Positions 6,462-9,771 of a DNA stretch of 9,771 nucleotides are shown here, piece after piece. The translations under genes and the position numbers were made by a program. The notes below the pieces were generated by a model that made no database searches, was not told where the DNA came from, and saw only the letters and a program-made list of their open reading frames with translations. The stretch is taken from assembly GCA_900771955.1 (NCBI GenBank), contig CAAGPW010000027.1, positions 1-9,771 on the forward strand. Direction: 5' to 3'. Every line of letters begins with the position of its first letter. Within the stretch, counting starts at the first letter, position 1. This DNA comes from Lachnospiraceae bacterium (GTDB taxonomy: Bacteria > Bacillota > Clostridia > Lachnospirales > Lachnospiraceae).

Positions 6462-6713
6462 CTACTCTGACAACTTTGAATATACTGTCTTTGCGCTGAT
6501 TCCTTTTAACATGCCGATCTTTCCCGAAAGCGAACTGATTACATCTGCAGGGGCATCGATTGCCACACTGATCAGCGATATCTTCCGCTTCTGATAGGGA
6601 ATTCCCATTCTTCCGATAATGTATTCACTGTAATTATGTAAAAGCCGGTTCAGCTCTTCTACATGCTCCGCATCTTCCACCACAATGGCTATGATTGCAA
6701 TCCTTGTATCCAT
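6462..6713 (-). CDS. TM1266-type iron-only hydrogenase system putative regulator (ACT-like)
   Basis: 83-residue protein of the family annotated TIGR03959, small ACT-like-fold proteins named for Thermotoga TM1266 and almost always encoded with [FeFe]-hydrogenase maturation genes. Visible family pattern: RIAIIAIVVED (4-14), then LNRLLHNYSEYIIGRMGIPY (first strand-helix-strand), KRKISLISVAIDAPADVISSLSGKIGMLKGISAKTVYS in two parts (second half with SGKIG and a final strand). No DNA-binding helix-turn-helix is obvious, so 'regulator' rests on the family name and the function is not established. Its ribosome site GGAGGAATAAAGG overlaps the hydF stop codon, and it ends 15 bases before hydE, so all three genes are tightly coupled. 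Confidence 0.92.
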   Translation of the reverse strand: MDTRIAIIAIVVEDAEHVEELNRLLHNYSEYIIGRMGIPYQKRKISLISVAIDAPADVISSLSGKIGMLKGISAKTVYSKLSE

Positions 6714-6716
6714 CCT

Positions 6717-7922
6717 TTATTCCTCCGGTATCGTTATTTTGTCCAGTATGCCGTTCAGATAAGCAATCACGATGCCGTAATTTGACATCGGTACCTGCTG
6801 CTCCTTTGCCTGTAATATACGTGACATCACATATTTGCGGTTGAACATACAGGCTCCGCACTGAATGACAAGATCATATGCCGAGAGATCTTCCGGAAAA
6901 TCCGAACCGCTTACAATGTCAATACCAAGTCCGGCTCCGACTTTTCCCCGCAGAAAACGCGGCAGCTTTTCTCTTCCGATATCCTCTTTTAGCGGTGCAT
7001 GCGTACAGCATTCTGCGATCAGCACCTTTGAATTTTCGGTCAGCTTCTCAATTGCCCTTGCACTTTCCACATAATAATGAATATCACCTTTATACGCCGC
7101 GAAAAGTGTGGAAAAGGACGTAAGACTGCTTTCCGCCGGTTTTTTCTCATAAACAGCCTTATAGACCTGAGAATCCGTAATAATAAGCTTCGGCGGTTCA
7201 GCCATTGCGGCAAGTGCCTGCTCCATCTTATCTGTGGTTGCACTCATGACCAGACATTTTTTGTCCAAAAGCTCCCGGATCGTCTGTACCTGCGGTAAGA
7301 TCAGTCTTCCTTCGGGTGCCTGAATATCCTGTGGCATGATAAGCAGTACCGTATCTCCCTCAGAAACAAGCTTTCCCGTAATGAAACGCTTTTCCGATGC
7401 GGACGGTGACACCTCCACCAGCCGGTTTTTTAATTCCTCAATGCCTTCACGTTTTAAGGCACTGGCACAGAGCACAGATGTGTGCAGCCGGTCCTCTACT
7501 GCTTTTTTTAGCTGTGGAACATTTTCTAAAATATCCGTTTTGTTAATAACTGCGACAACCGGTGTCTGCAATTTCACAAACAGCTCGTACCAGCCGATCT
7601 CTTTTTCCATATCAAGTTCATTAAACAGGATCACCGCAATATCTGTCTTCTCCGCCGCTTTTTTCGTCAGCTCCACACGTTTTGCTCCGAGTTCTCCAAT
7701 GTCATCAAAGCCCGCAGTATCCACCAGTACGCACGGCCCGATTCCGTGGATTTCCATCGATTTTTTTACCGGATCTGTCGTAGTTCCGCTCACCTCGGAT
7801 ACAATAGATATCTCCTGGTTTGCCAATGCGTTGATGAGCGACGATTTTCCACTGTTCATTTTTCCGAAAAAACCGATGTGTGTCCGGTTTGCCGTCGGTG
7901 TCTGATTTAAAGTTGCCTGCAT
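6717..7922 (-). CDS. hydF: [FeFe]-hydrogenase H-cluster maturation GTPase HydF
   Basis: 401-residue GTPase and iron-sulfur scaffold that carries the assembled diiron precursor and passes it to apo-hydrogenase. The N-terminal GTPase domain shows G1 GKMNSGKSS (20-28), G2 region SGTTTDPV (45-52), G3 DTAGFD (68-73), G4 NKTD (127-130) and SALKREG near 154. A dimerisation domain follows, and the C-terminal cluster domain contains CCTHAP (Cys306, His308) and QCGAC (Cys355, Cys358), giving the CxH...CxxC cluster ligands of HydF. Residue 354 is Gln where some relatives have His. The ATG at 7922 has a strong AGGAGG eight bases upstream. It is the first gene of the hydF-TM1266-hydE set, directly after the argS terminator. 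hydG and hydA are not in the window. Confidence 0.97.
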   Translation of the reverse strand: MQATLNQTPTANRTHIGFFGKMNSGKSSLINALANQEISIVSEVSGTTTDPVKKSMEIHGIGPCVLVDTAGFDDIGELGAKRVELTKKAAEKTDIAVILFNELDMEKEIGWYELFVKLQTPVVAVINKTDILENVPQLKKAVEDRLHTSVLCASALKREGIEELKNRLVEVSPSASEKRFITGKLVSEGDTVLLIMPQDIQAPEGRLILPQVQTIRELLDKKCLVMSATTDKMEQALAAMAEPPKLIITDSQVYKAVYEKKPAESSLTSFSTLFAAYKGDIHYYVESARAIEKLTENSKVLIAECCTHAPLKEDIGREKLPRFLRGKVGAGLGIDIVSGSDFPEDLSAYDLVIQCGACMFNRKYVMSRILQAKEQQVPMSNYGIVIAYLNGILDKITIPEE

Positions 7923-7934
7923 ATCTTTTTCCTC

Positions 7935-7956
7935 CTAAGTCTTCCATCCCACTTAG
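7935..7956 (-). other. Inverted repeat overlapping the hydF ribosome binding site
   Basis: Minus strand CTAAGT (7951-7956) and ACTTAG (7935-7940) are perfect 6-base arms around a 10-base spacer. The right arm shares its last two bases with the AGGAGG of hydF. It could be an operator over a start-proximal promoter or a hairpin that affects hydF translation. A weak promoter match (TTAGGC, 17 bases, TATGCT) lies just upstream, partly inside the argS terminator; it is too poor to call alone. Low certainty. Confidence 0.35.
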
Positions 7957-7963
7957 CATATAT

Positions 7964-7999
7964 AAAAAGATACCTGTGCCTAAAATGGGCACAGGTATC
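7964..7999 (-). terminator. Rho-independent terminator of argS
   Basis: Minus strand GATACCTGTGCC and GGCACAGGTATC form a perfect 12-bp stem around a 7-base CATTTTA loop, followed at once by five T and ATATAT. It lies 80 bases after the argS stop and 42 bases before the hydF start. On the plus strand no T-run follows the hairpin, so it works for minus-strand transcripts only. Confidence 0.95.
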
Positions 8000-8078
8000 C
8001 TGTCTTCTGTATTCACAGCCAGATACCTTTCCCGCAGACGCATCTTAGGGTCAGAATATTGGTTATTTTTATAATGTT

Positions 8079-9713
8079 TTACATTTTGTCCGGTGCAGAG
8101 AAACCAAGCACATCGATACAGGTCTCAAGCACACGCTTTGTCAGTTCCAAAAGTCGGATATAGGATGCCTGAAGCGTCTCATCCTCTTCTGTCATGATCT
8201 TTGTGTTATGGTAAAAATGATTGAACGCATTTGCCACATTATAGATATAAGCGCACACCTTATGCGGCGCAGTCTCCTCAAACGCATTCTCCATCATCGC
8301 ATTGAAACCGCTGATCTCAAGCATCAGCGCCTTCTCATCCTCCGAATGCGGCGGCAGGATCTTTGCTCCAGCTGCACTCTTTCCGGCTTCTTTGTATTTA
8401 TTTAAAATGGACTTGATACGAACGATCGTATAGAGGATATATGGTCCGGTATTTCCCTCAAAAGAAGTGAAACGCTCAATATCAAAAATATAATCCTTGG
8501 ATGCCTGATTGGAGAGGTCTCCGTATTTTACCGCCGACAATGCAACGATTTTTGCTGTTTTCTCAGCTTCCTCGTCGGTCATATTCTGGTTATCACGGAT
8601 CTTACCATACATTTCTTCATTGATCTCAGACAGCAGGTTCTCGAGACGCATCACGCCTCCTTCTCTGGTCTTGAACGGTTTTCCATCCTTTCCGTTCATC
8701 GTACCAAAACCAAGGAATTTTAATGTGGTCTCCGGTTTTACCAGTCCGGTCTTTCTTGCACAGCGGAATACCTGTGTAAAATACAGCTCCTGGCGCTTGT
8801 CCACCACGTAGATCAGCATGTCTGGATTATAATCCTTCATACGCCATACGATCGTTGCAAGATCGGTCGTGTTATAGAGCGATGCTCCGTCAGATTTTAA
8901 GATCATACAAGGCGGTATCTCCTTCGTATCACTGTCCTCTTTGACATCCACGACCAGTGCTCCGTCACTGATATATGCAAAGCCGTCATCCTTCATCTTT
9001 TTTACCATATCCGGGATATACGGCTGTGCATCAGACTCGCCCTTCCAGAGTTCAAAGGATACATTTAACTTTTCATAATTGCGCTTTAAGTCCGTGACCG
9101 ATACATTCAAAATATGGGAAAGCAGTGCCTGATAGCCCTTTCTTCCGTGCTGCAGTTCATAGGTGGCCTGCATTGCCGCTTCTTTGTAGGATGCATCTTC
9201 CTTGGACTTTTTGCTTGCCGTCGGATAAATCTCTTCCAGCTCTGAGATCGTAAACGGAGGCTCTGTCGGATATTCTCCACTGTAGTTTTCATCAAAATAC
9301 ACAAGCTCCGGCCTGCGCAGCTTTAACTCTGTGATAATGAGTCCCATCTGCAGTCCCCAGTCGCCGAGATGCACATCACCGATCATATGATGTCCCATAA
9401 ACTTGCCGATGCGCTTGATACTCTCGCCGATAACTGCTGAGCGCAGATGTCCCACATGGAGCGGCTTTGCCACATTCGGTCCGCCATAATCAATGATGAT
9501 CGTCTTCGGCTCCTTTGTCTTTTCACAACCGAGACGCCCGTCCGCTTCCATTCCATTCATAAACTCTGCGACAAATGCATCACAGAGTTTTAAATTCAGG
9601 AAACCCGGTTTTACTGCTTCCGCCATGGAAAATACTGCGTTTTCCTTTAATTTTGCTGCAATCTCCTCCGCAATGACAAGCGGTGCCTTCTTATATTCCT
9701 TCACAGCCGCCAT
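8079..9713 (-). CDS. argS: Arginyl-tRNA synthetase; 5' end abnormal or truncated
   Basis: Class I synthetase that charges tRNA-Arg. The 544 codons read from the ATG at 9713 hold the full catalytic core: HVGH (86-89, HIGH motif) in GGPNVAKPLHVGHLRSAV, GDVHLGDWGLQMG (112-124), DKRQELYFTQVF and KPFKTREGG (345-353) in the KMSK position. The DALR-type anticodon-binding domain follows (RFTSFEGNTGPYILYTIVRI). The N-terminal additional domain is incomplete: the protein begins MAAVKEYKKAP, which in relatives follows a conserved CNGA and some 45 further residues. CNGA is encoded just upstream in frame (9714-9725), but an in-frame TAA at 9747-9749 blocks extension. The ATG at 9713 has only GGAG two bases away, a poor ribosome site. 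Either this is a damaged 5' end, a frameshift near the edge, or a start I cannot see. Confidence 0.9.
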   Translation of the reverse strand: MAAVKEYKKAPLVIAEEIAAKLKENAVFSMAEAVKPGFLNLKLCDAFVAEFMNGMEADGRLGCEKTKEPKTIIIDYGGPNVAKPLHVGHLRSAVIGESIKRIGKFMGHHMIGDVHLGDWGLQMGLIITELKLRRPELVYFDENYSGEYPTEPPFTISELEEIYPTASKKSKEDASYKEAAMQATYELQHGRKGYQALLSHILNVSVTDLKRNYEKLNVSFELWKGESDAQPYIPDMVKKMKDDGFAYISDGALVVDVKEDSDTKEIPPCMILKSDGASLYNTTDLATIVWRMKDYNPDMLIYVVDKRQELYFTQVFRCARKTGLVKPETTLKFLGFGTMNGKDGKPFKTREGGVMRLENLLSEINEEMYGKIRDNQNMTDEEAEKTAKIVALSAVKYGDLSNQASKDYIFDIERFTSFEGNTGPYILYTIVRIKSILNKYKEAGKSAAGAKILPPHSEDEKALMLEISGFNAMMENAFEETAPHKVCAYIYNVANAFNHFYHNTKIMTEEDETLQASYIRLLELTKRVLETCIDVLGFSAPDKM

Positions 9714-9771
9714 TGCTCCGTTACAATGGCTATTCTGGAATGTATTTTAATTGATGCTTCTGCAAATGAAA
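9714..9771 (-). other. Right-edge sequence upstream of argS with in-frame stop
   Basis: Codons 9714-9725 encode CNGA, matching the conserved ArgRS N-terminal stretch that should precede MAA. Upstream of that the frame reads NTFQNSH and then TAA (9747-9749). No NRPDLCEYQ-like ArgRS residues appear in any of the three minus-strand frames within these 58 bases. Homology therefore appears to break about 12 bases before the ATG. The window ends too soon to tell whether a separate 5' part of argS exists. Confidence 0.5.

Noticed and set aside
7336..7905. 189-codon plus-strand open frame opposite hydF
   Set aside because: It lies wholly antisense to the well-supported hydF GTPase domain; it is Ser/Phe-rich as expected for a shadow frame and shows no motif.
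7705..8043. Minus-strand frame overlapping the hydF start and the argS terminator
   Set aside because: It starts before the terminator hairpin, reads through it, and overlaps hydF in another frame without any recognisable domain.

Overview
The window looks like chromosomal DNA from an anaerobic, fermentative Firmicute (class Clostridia, probably Lachnospiraceae-like). This is inferred from three things: a T-box leader, AGGAGG-type ribosome binding sites, and [FeFe]-hydrogenase maturation genes. No mobile element, rRNA, tRNA or CRISPR array is visible. All nine genes I can support lie on the minus strand, so transcription runs from high to low coordinates.

In transcription order: (1) argS (arginyl-tRNA synthetase), whose 5' end near the right edge looks abnormal, ends in a strong intrinsic terminator. 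(2) A compact hydrogenase-maturation operon follows: hydF, a TM1266-type small ACT-like regulator, and hydE. hydG and the hydrogenase itself are not in the window. (3) A clear promoter then drives two tandem CobW/P47K-type GTPases. The first carries a CxCC motif and a very His-rich insert. The second is a fusion of a degenerate CobW-like GTPase to a YcgQ/DUF1980-type C-terminal domain. (4) A strong promoter with a T-box riboswitch and attenuator terminator comes next, with a UGG (Trp) specifier. It precedes a three-gene ABC importer: lipoprotein, permease, and ATPase cut off by the left window edge.

The T-box gives the substrate of the ABC system. The COG2984/COG4120/COG1101-type transporter is most likely a tryptophan importer (TrpXYZ-like), induced when uncharged tRNA-Trp accumulates. 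The hyd genes make the H-cluster of [FeFe]-hydrogenase: HydE is a radical SAM enzyme and HydF is the GTPase scaffold. The CobW pair is best read as a metal-handling module (zinc or another transition metal). Its closeness to the hyd genes is suggestive, but its own promoter argues that it is a separate unit.

The least described element is the CobW-DUF1980 fusion paired with a His-rich CobW. The rest consists of recognisable families.
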